A stretch of DNA of 64,000 bases from Gymnothorax reevesii. Its lineage: Eukaryota > Chordata > Actinopteri > Anguilliformes > Muraenidae. Numbering within the stretch: the first letter of the stretch is position 1; every line of letters starts with the position of its first letter. Below, piece by piece: positions 14,401-27,022 of this stretch. The stretch covers positions 36,662,611 through 36,726,610 of the forward strand of contig CM056582.1 in the NCBI GenBank assembly GCA_029721435.1. The letters run 5' to 3'. The notes below the pieces were generated by a model, which did not search any database, was not told the origin of the DNA, and saw nothing but the letters and a program-made list of their open reading frames with translations. A program made the translations under genes and the position numbers.

Positions 14401-17400
14401 ATTCCAGCACTAAAGAGACAGAATGCATCTTCCATGTATGTTGATTTGAATATTCCAGCACTCTTTGACAGAATGCATCTTCTCTGTGCGTTGATTTGAA
14501 TATTCCTGCTCTATAGAGACAGAATGCATTTTCCCTGTGTGTTGATCTGAATATACTAGCGCTCTAGTGACAGAATGCATCTTCCCTGTTTGTTGATTTG
14601 AATATTCCAGCACGTTCGTGACAGAATGCATCTTCTCTGCGTGTTGATTCGAATATTCCAGCACTCTAGTGAAAGAATGTATCTTCCCTGTGTGTTGATT
14701 TCAATATTCCACCACAATAGTGACAGAATGCATCTTCTTTGTGTGTTGATTTGAATATTCCAACACTCTAGTGACATAATGCATCTTCCCCGTGTGTTGA
14801 TTTGAATATTCCAGCACTTTCGTGACAGAATTCATCTTCTCTGCATGTTGATTCGAATATTCCAACTCTATAGTGACAGAATGCATCTTCTCTGTGTGTT
14901 GATTTGAATATTCCAGCACTGTAGAGACAGAATGCGTCTTCTCTGTGTGTTGATTTGAATATTCCGGCACTCTTGTGACACATTGCATCTTCCCTGTGTG
15001 TTGATATCTATATTCCAGCACTATAGGGACAGAAGGCATCTTCCATGTTTGTTGATTTGAATATTCCAGCACTCTAGTGACAGAATGCATCTTCTCTGTG
15101 TGTTGATTTGAATATTCCAGCACTGTAGGGACAGAATGCGTCTTCCCTGTGTGTTGATTTGAATATCCCAGCACTCTTGTGACAGAATTTCCTCTTCCCT
15201 GTGTGTTGATTAAAATATTGTAGTACTCCAGTGAAAGAATGCATCTTCCTTGTGTGTTGATTTGAATATTCCAGCACTCTAGTGACAGAATGCATCTTCC
15301 CTGTGTGTTGATTTGAATATTCCAGGACTCTAGTGACAGAATGCATCTTCCCTGTGTGCTGATTTTAATATTACAGCACTCTAGTGACAGAATGCCTCTT
15401 CCCTGTGTGTTGATTTGAATTTTCCATTACTTTAGAAACAGAATGCAGCTTCCCTGTCTGTTGATTTGACTGTTCCAGCACGATAGTGACAGAATGCATC
15501 TTCTCTGTGTGTTGATTTGAATATTCCATCATTATAGTGACAGAATGCATCTTCCCTGTGTGTGGATTTAAATATTCAAGCACTCTAGTGACAGAATTCA
15601 TCTTCCCTGTGTGTTGATTTGAATATTCCAGCAGTATAGTGACAGAATGCATCTTCTCTGTGTTGATTTGAATATTTCAGCACTCTAGTGACAGAATGCA
15701 TCTTCCCTGTGTGTTGATTTGAATATTCCAGCACTTTAGTGACTGAATGCATCTTCCCTTTGTGTTGATTTGAATATTTCAGCATCCTAGAGACAGAATG
15801 CATCTTCCCTGTGTGTTGATTTAAATATTACAGAACTCTATTGAAAGAATCATCTTCCTTTTGTGTTGATATGACTATTCCAGCACGATAGTGATAGAAT
15901 GCATCTTCTCTGTGTGTGATTTGAATATTCCAGCACTCTAGTGACAAAATGCATCTTCCTTGTGTGTTGATATGACTGTTCCAGCACTATAGTGACAGAA
16001 TGCATCTTCTCGGTGTGTTGTTTTGAATATTGCAGCACTCTAGTGACAGAATGCATCTTCCCTGTTTAATGATTTGAATATGACAGCACTCTCGTGACAG
16101 AATGCATCTCCCCTGTGTGTTGGTTTGAATATTCCAGCACGCTAGTGACAGAATGCATCTTCCCTTTGTGTTAATTTGAATATTTCAGCATCCGAGAGAC
16201 AGAATGCATCTTCCATGTTTTTTGATTTGAAAATTCCAGCACTCTAGTGACAGAATACATTTGCCCTGTGTGTTGATTTTAATATTCCAACACTTTTATG
16301 ACAGAATGCATCTTCTCTGCATGTTGATTCGAATATTAGAGCACTCTAGTGAAAGAATGTATCTTCCCGGTGTGTTGATTTCAATATTCCACCACTATCG
16401 GGACAGAATGCATCTTCTTTGTGTGTTGATTTGAATATTCCAGCTCTAAAGTGACAGAATGCATCTTCTCTGTGTGTTGATTTGAATGTTCCAGCACTCT
16501 AGAGACAGAATGCGTCTTCTCTGTGTGTTGATTTGAAAATTCCAGCACTCGAGTGACAGAATGCATCTTCTCTGTGTGTTGATTTGAATATTCCAGCTCT
16601 ATAGTGACAGAATGCATCTTCCATATATGTTGATTTGAATATTCCAGCAGTCTTGTTACAGAATGCATCTTCTCTGTGTGTTGATTTGAATATTCTAGCA
16701 CTCTAGTGACAGAATGCATCTTCCCTGTGTGTTGATTTGAATATTCCAGCACTATAGAGACGGAATGCATCTTCCCTGTGTGTTGATTTGAATATAATAG
16801 CGCTCTAGTGACAGAATGCATCTTCCCTGTTTGTTGATTTGAATATTCCAGCACGTTCGTGACAGAATGCATCTTCTCTGCGTGTTGATTCGAATATTCC
16901 AGCACTGTAGTGAAAGAATGTATCTTTCCTGTGTGTTGATTTCAATATTCCACCACTATAGTGACAGAATGCATCTTCCCTGTTTGTTGATTTGAATATT
17001 CCAGCACGTTCGTGACAGAATGCATCTTCTCTGCGTGTTGATTCGAATATTCCAGCACTGTTGTGAAAGAATGTATCTTCCCTGTGTGTTGATTTCAATA
17101 TTCCACCACAATAGTGACAGAATGCATCTTCTTTGTGTGTTGATTTGAATATTCCAACACTCTAGTGACAGAATGCATCTTCCCCGTGTGTTGATTTGAA
17201 TATTCCAGCACTTTCGTGACAGAATGCATCTTTTCTGCATGTTGATTCGAATATTCCAACTCTATAGTGACAGAATGCATCTTCTCTGTGTGTTGATTTG
17301 AATATGCCAGCACTGTAGAGACAGAATGCGTCTTCTCTGTGTGTTGATTTGAATATTCCAGCACTCTAGTGACACAATGCATCTTCCCTGTGTGTTGATA

Positions 17401-17570
17401 TCTATATTCCAGCACTATAGGGACAGAAGGCATCTTCCATGTTTGTTGATTTGAATATTCCAGCACTCTAGTGACAGAATGCATCTTCTCTGTGTGTTGA
17501 TTTAAATATTCCAGCACTCTTGTGACAGAATGCATCTTCTCTGTGTGTTGATATCTATATTCCAGCACTC
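8435..17570. repeat. Three-copy higher-order repeat, about 3.1 kb per unit
   Basis: Three successive units of about 60 monomers carry the same succession of variants. Markers at 9105, 12213 and 15371 are spaced 3,108 and 3,158 bp. Markers at 10115, 13172 and 16381 are spaced 3,057 and 3,209 bp. Other markers near 8435, 11390 and 14701 are spaced 2,955 and 3,311 bp. The spacing differs because whole monomers were gained or lost: unit 2 has extra monomers near 11806-11930 and lacks one near 12950. The many shared rare variants (GAATTTCCTCTTCC near 8930, 12030 and 15190; CTGTCTGTTGA...CTGTTCC near 9190, 12298 and 15456) make common descent clear. Confidence 0.9.
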
Positions 17571-20500
17571 TAGTGACAGAATGCATCTTCCCTGTGTGTT
17601 GATTTGAATATTCCAGCACTAAATAGACAGAATGCATCTTCCATGTATGTTGATTTGAATATTCCAGCACTCTTTGAAAGAATGCATCTTCTCTCTGTGT
17701 TGATTTGAATATTCCAGCACTCTAGTGACAGAATGCATCTTCCCTGTGTGTTGATTTGAATATTCCAGCACAAAAGAGACAGAATGCATCTTCCATGTAT
17801 GTTGATTTGAATATTCCAGCACTCTTTGACAGAATGCATCTTCTCTGTGTGTTGATTTGAATATTCCAGCTCTATAGAGACAGAATGCATTTTCCCTGTG
17901 TGTTGATTTGAAGATTCCAGCACTCTAGTGACAGAATGCATCTTCCCTGTGTGTTGATTTGAATATTCCAGCACGTTCGTGACAGAATGCATCTTCTCTG
18001 CGTGTTGATTCGAATATTCCAGCACTCTAGTGAAAGAATGTATCTTCCCTGTGTGTTGATTTCAATATTCCACCACTATAGTGACAGAAGGCATCTTCTT
18101 TGTTTGTTGATTTGAATATTCCAGCTCTATAGTGACAGAATGCATCTTCTCTGTGTGTTGATTTGAATATTCCAGCACTTTCGTGATAGAATGCATCGTC
18201 TTTGTTTGTTGATTTGAATATTCCAGCTCTATAGTGACAGAATGCATCATCTCTGTGTGTTGATTTGAATATTCCAGCACTCTAGAGACAGAATGCCTCT
18301 TCCCTGTGTGTTGATTTGAATATTCCAGCATTCTAGTAACAGAATGCATCTTCTCTGTGTGTTGATTTGAAAATTCCAGCACTCTAGAGACAGAATGCGT
18401 CTTCTTTGTGTGTTGATTTGAATATTCCAGCACTCTAGAGACAGAATGCCTCTTCCCTGTGTGTTGATTTGAATATTCCAGCACTCTAGTCACAGAATGC
18501 ATCTTCTCTGTGTGTTGATTTGAATATTCCAGCACTCTAGTGACAGAATGCATCTTCCCTGTGTGTTGATTCTAATATTCCAGCAAGTTCGTGACAGAAT
18601 GCATCTTCTCTGCGTGTTGATTAGAATATTCCAGCACTCTCGTGAAAGAATGTATCTTCCCTAAGTGTTTATTTGAATATTCCAGCACCCTAGAGACAGA
18701 ATGCGTCTTCTCTGTGTGTTGATTTGAATATTCCAGCACTCTAGTGACAGAATGTATCTCCCCTGTGTGTTGATTATAATATTCCAGCATTTTGGGACAG
18801 AAGGCATCTTCCATGTTTGTTGATTTGAAAATTCCAGCACTCAAGTGACAGAATGCATTTTCCTTGTGTGTTAATTTGAATATTCCAACACTCTAGTGAC
18901 AGAATGCTTCTTCCCTGTGTGTTGATTTGAATATTCCAGCACTTTTGTGACAGAATGCATCTTCTCTGCATGTTGATTCGAATATTAGAGCACTCTCGTG
19001 AAAGAATGTATCTTCCCTGTGTGTTGATTTGAATATTCCAGCTCTATAGTGACAGAATGCATCTTCTCTGTGTGTTGATTCGAAAATTCCAGCACTCCAG
19101 TGACAGAATGCTTCTTCTCTGTGTGTTGATTTGAATATTCCATCTCTATAGTGACAGAATGCATCTTCCATGTATGTTGATTTGAATAATCCAGCACTCT
19201 AGTGACAGAATGCATCTTCTCTGTGCGTTGATTTGAATATTCCAGCACTCTGTGACAGAATGCATCTTATCTGTGTGTTGATTTGAATATTCCATCTCTA
19301 TAGTGACAGAATGCATCTTCAATGTATGTTGATTTGAATATTACAGCACTCTAGAGACAGAATGTATCTTCCCTGTGTGTTGATTTGAATATTTCAGCAC
19401 TCTGTGACAGAATGCATCTTCTCTGTGTGTTGATTTGAATATTCCATCTCTATAGTGACAGAATGCATCTTCAATGTATGTTGATTTGAATATTTCAGCA
19501 CTCTGTGACAGAATGCATCTTTTCTGTGTGTTGATTTGAATATTCCAGCACGTTCGTGACAGAATGCATCTTCTCTGCGTGTTGATTCGAATATTCCAGC
19601 ACTCTAGTGAAAGAATGTATCTTCCCTGTGTGTTGATTTCAATATTCCACCACTATAGTGACAGAATGCATCTTCTTTGTTTGTTGATTTGAATATTCCA
19701 GCTCTATAGTGACAGAATGCATCTTCTCTGTGTGTTGATTTGAATATTCTAGCACTCTAGTGACAGAATGCATCTTCCCTGTGTGTTGATTTGAATATTC
19801 CAGCACTATAGAGACGGAATGCATCTTCCCTGTGTGTTGATTTGAATATACTAGCGCTCTAGTGACAGAATGCATCTTCCCTGTTTGTTGATTTGAATAT
19901 TCCAGCACGTTCGTGACAGAATGCATCTTCTCTGCGTGTTGATTCGAATATTCCAGCACTCTAGTGAAAGAATGTATCTTCCCTGTGTGTTGATTTCAAT
20001 ATTCCACCACAATAGTGACAGAATGCATCTTCTTTGTGTGTTGATTTGAATATTCCAACACTCTAGTGACAGAATGCATCTTCCCCGTGTGTTGATTTGA
20101 ATATTCCAGCACTTTCGTGACAGAATGCATCTTCTCTGCATGTTGATTCGAATATTCCAACTTTATCGTGACAGAATGCATCTTCTCTGTTTGTTGATTT
20201 GAATATTCCAGCACTGTAGAGACAGAATGCGTCTTCTCTGTGTGTTGATTTGAATATTCCAGCACTCTTGTGACAGAATGCATCTTCTCTGGGTGTTGAT
20301 TTGAATATTCCAGCACTCTAGTGACAGAATGCATCTTCCCTGTGTGTTGATTTGAATATTCCAGCACTAAAGAGACAGAATGCATCTTCCATGTATGTTG
20401 ATTTGAATATTCCAGCACTCTAGTGACAGAATGCATCTTCTCTGTGTGTTGATTTGAATATTCCAGCACTCTAGTGACAGAATGCATCTTCCCTGTGTGT

Positions 20501-23500
20501 TGATTCTAATATTCCAGCACTCTAGTGACAGAATGCATCTTCTCTGTGTGTTGATTTGAATATTCCAGCTCTATAGAGACAGAATGCATTTTCCCTGTGT
20601 GTTGATTGGAAGATTCCAGCACTCTAGTGACAGAATGCATCTTCCCTGTGTGTTGATTTGAATATTCCAGCACGTTCGTGACAGAATGCGTCTTCTCTTT
20701 GTGTTGATTTGAATATTCCAGCCCTCTAGACACAGAATGCATCTTCTCTGTGTGTTGATTTGAATATTCCAGCACTCTAGTGACAGAATGCATCTTCCCT
20801 GTGTGTTGATTTGAATATTTCAGCTGTTTCGTGACAGAATGCATCTTCTCTGTGTGTTGATTTGAATATTCCAGCACTTTCGTGACAGAAAGCATCGTCC
20901 TTGTTTGTTGATTTGAATATTCCAGCTCTATAGTGACAGAATGCATCATCTCTGTGTGTTGATTTGAATATTCCAGCACTCTAGAGACAGAATGCCTCTT
21001 CCCTGTGTGTTGATTTGAATATTCCAGCATTCTAGTAACAGAATGCATCTTCTCTGTGTGTTGACTTGAATATTCCAGCACTCTAGAGACAGAATGCTTC
21101 TTCCTTGTGTGTTGATTTGAATATTCCAGCACTCGAGAGACAGAATGCCTCTTCCCTGTGTGTTGATTTGAATATTCCAGCACTCTAGTAACAGAATGCA
21201 TCTTCTCTGTGTGTTGATTTGAATATTCCAGCACTCTTGTGACAGAATGCATCTTCCCTGTGTGTTGATTCTAATAATCCAGCACGTTCGTGACAGAATG
21301 TATCTTCCCTGTGTGTTGATTTGAATATTTCAGCACTCTTGTGAAAGAATGTATCTTCCCTAAGTGTTGATTTGAATATTCCAGCACCCTAGAGACAGAA
21401 TGCGTCTTCTCTGTGTGTTGATTTGAATATTCCAGCACTCTAGTGACAGAATGTATCTTCCCTGTATGTTGATTATAATATTCCAGCATTTTGGGACAGA
21501 AGGCATCTTCCATGTTTGTTGATTTGAAAATTCCAGCACTCTAGTGACAGAATGCATTTTCCCTGTGTGTTGATTTGAATATTCCAACACTTTAGTGACA
21601 GAATGCTTCCTCCCTGTGTGTTGATTTGAATATTCCAGCACTTTTGTGACAGAATGCATCTTCTCTGCATGTTGATTCGAATATTAGAGCACTCTAGTGA
21701 AAGAATGTATCTTCCCTGTGTGTTGATTTCAATATTCCATCACTATAGGGACAGAATGCATCTTCTTTGTGTGTTGATTTGAATATTCCAGCTCTATAGT
21801 GACAGAATGAATCTTCTCTGTGTGTTGATTCGAAAATTCCAGCACTCCAGTGACAGAATGCTTCTTCTCTGTGTGTTGATTTGAATATTCCATCTCTATA
21901 GTGACAGAATGCATCTTCCATGTATGTTGATTTGAATAATCCAGAACTCTAGTGACAGTATGCATCTTCTCTGTGCGTTGATTTGAATATTCCAGCACTC
22001 TGTGACAGAATGCATCTTATCTGTGTGTTGATTTGAATATTCCATTTCTATAGTGACAGAATGCAGCTTCAATGTATGTTGATTTGAATATTACAGCACT
22101 CTAGAGACAGAATGTATCTTCCCTGTGTGTTGATTTGAATATTTCAGCACTCTGTGACAGAATGCATCTTCTCTGTGTGTTGATTTGAATATTCCATCTC
22201 TATAGTGACAGAATGCATCTTCCATGTATGTTGATTTGAATATTCCAGCACTCTTGTGACAGAATGCATCTTCTTTGTGCATTGATTTGAATATTCCAGC
22301 ACTCTGTGACAGAATGCATCTTCTCTGTGTGTTGATTTGAATATTCCATCTCTATAGTGACAGAATGCATCTTCCATGTATGTTGATTTGAATATTACAG
22401 CACTCTAGAGACAGAATGTATCTTCCCTGTGTGTTGATTTGAATATTTCAGCACTCTGTGACAGAATGCATCTTCTCTGTGTGTTGATTTGAATATTCCA
22501 GCACTCTAGTGGCAGACTGCATCTTCTCTGTGTGTTGATTTGAATATTCCAGCACTCTAGTGACAGAATGCATCTTCTCTGTGTGTTGATTTGAATATTC
22601 CAGCACTATAGAGACAGAATGCATCTTCCCTGTGTGTTGATTTGAATATTCCAGCACTCTAGTGACAGAATGTATCTTCCCTGTGTGTTGATTTCAATAT
22701 TCCAGCTCTATAGTGACAGAATGCGTCTTCTCTGTGTGTTGATTTGAATATTCCAGCACTCTACTGACAGAATGTATCTTCCCTGTGTGTTGATTTCTAT
22801 ATTCCAGCACTATAGGGACAGAAGGCATCTTACATGTTTGTTGATTTGAATATTCCAGCACTCTAGTGACAGAATGCATCTTCTCTGTGTGTTGATTTGA
22901 ATATTCCATCTCTATAGTGACAGAATGCATCTTCCATGTATGTTGATTTGAATATTACAGCACTCTAGTGACAGAATGCATCTTCCCTGTGTGTTGATTT
23001 GAATAATTCAGCACTATAGAGACAGAATGCATCTTCCCTGTGTGTTGATTTGAAGATTCCAGCACTCTAGTGACAGAATGCATCTTCCCTGTGTGTTGAT
23101 TTGAATATTCCAGCACGTTCGTGACAGAATGCATCTTCTCTGCGTGTTGATTCGAATATTCCAGCACTCTAGTGAAAGAATGTATCTTCCCTGTGTGTTG
23201 ATTTCAATATTCCACCACTATAGTGACAGAATGCATCTTCTTTGTTTGTTGATTTGAATATTCCAGCTCTATAGTGACAGAATGCATCTTCTCTGTGTGT
23301 TGATTTGAATATTCCAGCACTCTAGTTACAGAATGCATCTTCTCTGTGTGTTGATTTGAATATTCTAGCACTCTAGTGACAGAATGCATCTTCCCTGTGT
23401 GTTGTTTTGAATATTGCAGCACTATAGAGACGGAATGCATCTTCCCTGTGTGTTGATTTGAATATACTAGCGCTCTAGTGACAGAATGCATCTTCCCTGT

Positions 23501-26500
23501 TTGTTGATTTGAATATTCCAGCACGTTCGTGACAGAATGCATCTTCTCTGCGTGTTGATTCGAATATTCCAGCATTCTAGCGAAAGAATTTATCTTCCCT
23601 GTGTGTTGATTTCAATATTCCACCACAATAGTGACAGAATGCATCTTCTTTGTGTGTTGATTTGAATATTCCAACACTCTAGTGACAGAATGCATCTTCC
23701 CCGAGTGTTGATTTGAATATTCCAGCACTTTCGTGACAGAATGCATCTTCCCTGTGTGTTGATTTGAATATTCCAGCACTGTAGAGACAGAATGCGTCTT
23801 CTCTGTGTGTTGATTTGAATATTCCAGCACTCTAGTGACACAATGCATCTTCCCTGTGTGTTGATATCTATATTCTAGCACTATAGGGACAGAAGGCATA
23901 TTCCATGTTTGTTGATTTGAATATTCCAGCACTCTAGTGACAGAATGCATCTTCTCTGTGTGTTGATTTAAATATTCCAGCACTCTTGTGACAGAATGCA
24001 TCTTCTCTGTGTGTTGATTTGAATATTCCAGCACTCTAGTGAAAGAATGCATCTTCCCTGTGTGTTGACTTGAGTTTTCCAGCACTAAAGAGACAGAATG
24101 CATCTTCCATGTATGTTGATTTGAATATTCCAGCACTCTTTGAAAGAATGCATCTTTTCTCTGTGTTGATTTGAATATTCCAGCACTCCAGTGACAGAAT
24201 GCATCTTCCCTGTGTGTTGATTTGAATATTCCAGCACAAAAGAGACAGAATGCATCTTCCATGTATGTTGATTTGAATATTCCAGCACTCTTTGACAGAA
24301 TGCATCTTCTCTGTGTGTTGATTTGAATATTCCAGCTCTATAGAGACAGAATGCATTTTCCCTGTGTGTTGATTTGAATATTCCAGCACGTTCGTGACAG
24401 AATGCATCTTCTCTGCGTGTTGATTCGAATATTCCAGCACTCTAGTGAAAGAATGTATCTTCCCTGTGTGTTGATTTCAATATTCTCCCACTATAGTGAC
24501 AGAAGGCATCTTCTTTGTTTGTTGATTTGAATATTCCAGCTCTATAGTGACAGAATGCATCATCTCTGTGTGTTGATTTGAATATTCCAGCACTCTAGAG
24601 ACAGAATGCCTCTTCCCTGTGTGTTGATTTGAATATTCCAGCATTCTAGTAACAGAATGCATCTTCTCTGTGTGTTGATTTGAAAATTCCAGCACTCTAG
24701 AGACAGAATGCGTCTTCTTTGTGTGTTGATTTGAATATTCCAGCACTCTAGAGACAGAATGCCTCTTCCCTGTGTGTTGATTTGAATATTCCAGCACTCT
24801 AGTAACAGATAGCATCTTCTCTGTGTGTTGATTTGAATATTCCAGCACTCTAGTGACAGAATGCATCTTCCCTGTGTGTTGATTCTAATATTCCAGCACG
24901 TTCGTGACAGAATGCATCTTCTCTGCGTGTTGATTCGAATATTCCAGCACTCTAGTGAAAGAATGTATCTTCCCTGTGTGTTGATTTGAATATTCCAGCA
25001 CCCTAGAGACAGAATGCGTCTTCTCTGTGTGTTGATTTGAATATTCCAGCACTCTAGTGACAGAATGCATTTTCCTTGTGTGTTGATTTGAATATTCCAA
25101 CACTCTAGTGACAGAATGCTTCTTCCCTGTGTGTTGATTTGAATATTCCAGCACTTTTTTGACAGAATGCATCTTCTCTGCATGTTGATTCGAATATTAG
25201 AGCACTCTAGTGAAAGAATGTATCTTCCCTGTGTGTTGATTTCAGTGTTCCATCACTAATGGGACAGAATGCATCTTCTTTGTGTGTTGATTTGAATATT
25301 CCAGCTCTATAGTGACAGAATGCATCTTCTCTGTGTGTTGATTTGAATATTCCAGCGTTCTCGAGACAGAATGTGTCTTCTCTGTGTGTTGATTCGAAGA
25401 TTCCAGCACTCCAGTGACAGAATGCTTCTTCTCTGTGTGTTGATTTGAATATTCCATCTCTATAGTGACAGAAGGCATCTTCCATGTATGTTGATTTGAA
25501 TATTCCAGCACTCTAGTGACAGAATGCATCTTCTCTGTGCGTTGATTTGAATATTCCAGCACTCTGTGACAGAATGCATCTTCTCTGTGTGTTGATTTGA
25601 ATATTCCATCTCTATAGTGACAGAATGCATCTTCCATGTATGTTGATTTGAATATTACAGCACTCTAGAGACAGAATGTATCTTCCCTGTGTGTTGATTG
25701 GAATATTTCAGCACTCTGTGACGGAATGCATCTTCTCTGTGTGTTGATTTGAATATTCCATCTCTATAGTGACAGAATGCATCTTCCATGTATGTTGATT
25801 TGAATATTCCAGCACTCTAGTGACAGAATGCATCTTCTCTGTGTGTTGATTTGAATATTCCAGCACTCTGTGACAGAATGCATCTTCTCTGTGTGTTGAT
25901 TTGAATATTCCATCTCTATAGTGCCAGAATGCATCTTCCATGTATGTTGATTTGAATATTACAGCACTCTAGAGACAGAATGTATCTTCCCTGTGTGTTG
26001 ATTTGAATATTCCAGCACTCTGTGACAGAATGCATCTTCTCTGTGTGTTGATTTGAATATTCCAGCACTCTAGTGACAGACTGCATCTTCTCTGTGTGTT
26101 GATTTGAATATTCCAGCACTCTAGTGACAGAATGCATCTTCCCTGTGTGTTGATTTGAATATTCCAGCACTATAGAGACAGAATGCATCTTCCCTGTGTG
26201 TCGATTTGAATATTCCAGCACTCTAGTGACAGAATGTATCTTCCCTGTGTGTTGCTTTCAATATTCCAGCTCTATAGTGACAGAATGTGTCTTCTCTGTG
26301 TATTGATTTGAATATTCCAGCACTCTTCTAACAGAATGTATCTTCCCTGTGTGTTGATTTCTATATTCCAGCACTATAGGGACAGAAGGCATCTTACATG
26401 TTTGTTGATTTGAATATTCCAGCACTCTGGTGACAGAATGCATCTTCTCTGTGTGTTGATTTGAATATTCCATCTCTATAGTGACAGAATGCATCTTCCA

Positions 26501-27004
26501 TGTATGTTGATTTGAATATTGCAGCACTCTAGTGACAGAATGCATCTTCCTTGTGTGTTTATTTGAAGATTCCAGCACTCTAGTGACAGAATGCATCTTT
26601 CCTGTGTGTTGATTTGAAGATTCCAGCACTCTAGTGACAGAATGCATCTTTCCTGTGTGTTGATTTGAATATTCCAGCACGTTCGTGACAGAATGCATCT
26701 CCTCTGCGTGTTGATTCGAATATTCCAGCACACTTGTGACAGAATGCATCTTCCCTGTGTGTTGATTTGAATATTTCAGCACTCCAGTGACAGAATGCAT
26801 CTTCCCTGTGTGTTGATTTGAACATTCCGTCACTCGAGTGACAGAATGCATCTTCCATGTTTGTTGATTTGAATATTCCAGCACTCTAATGGCAGAATAC
26901 ATCTTCCCTGTGTGTTGATTTAAATATTTCAGCACTCCAGTGACAGAATGCATCTTCGCTGTGTGTTGATTTGAATATTCCAGCACTCTAGTGACAGAAT
27001 GCAT
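17570..27004. repeat. Composite higher-order block rich in 48-bp monomers
   Basis: Related runs occur near 17619 and 24085 (spacing 6,466 bp), near 18062 and 24477 (6,415 bp), and in three copies near 18893, 21694 and 25207. A local hallmark is a shortened monomer reading GCACTCTGTGACAG, which lacks the usual AG, seen repeatedly from about 19245 to 26030. A second hallmark is the CATGTATGTTGATTT variant. This block therefore has its own amplification history, distinct from the 3.1-kb units to its left. Confidence 0.75.
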
Positions 27005-27022
27005 CTTCCCTGTGTGTTGATT

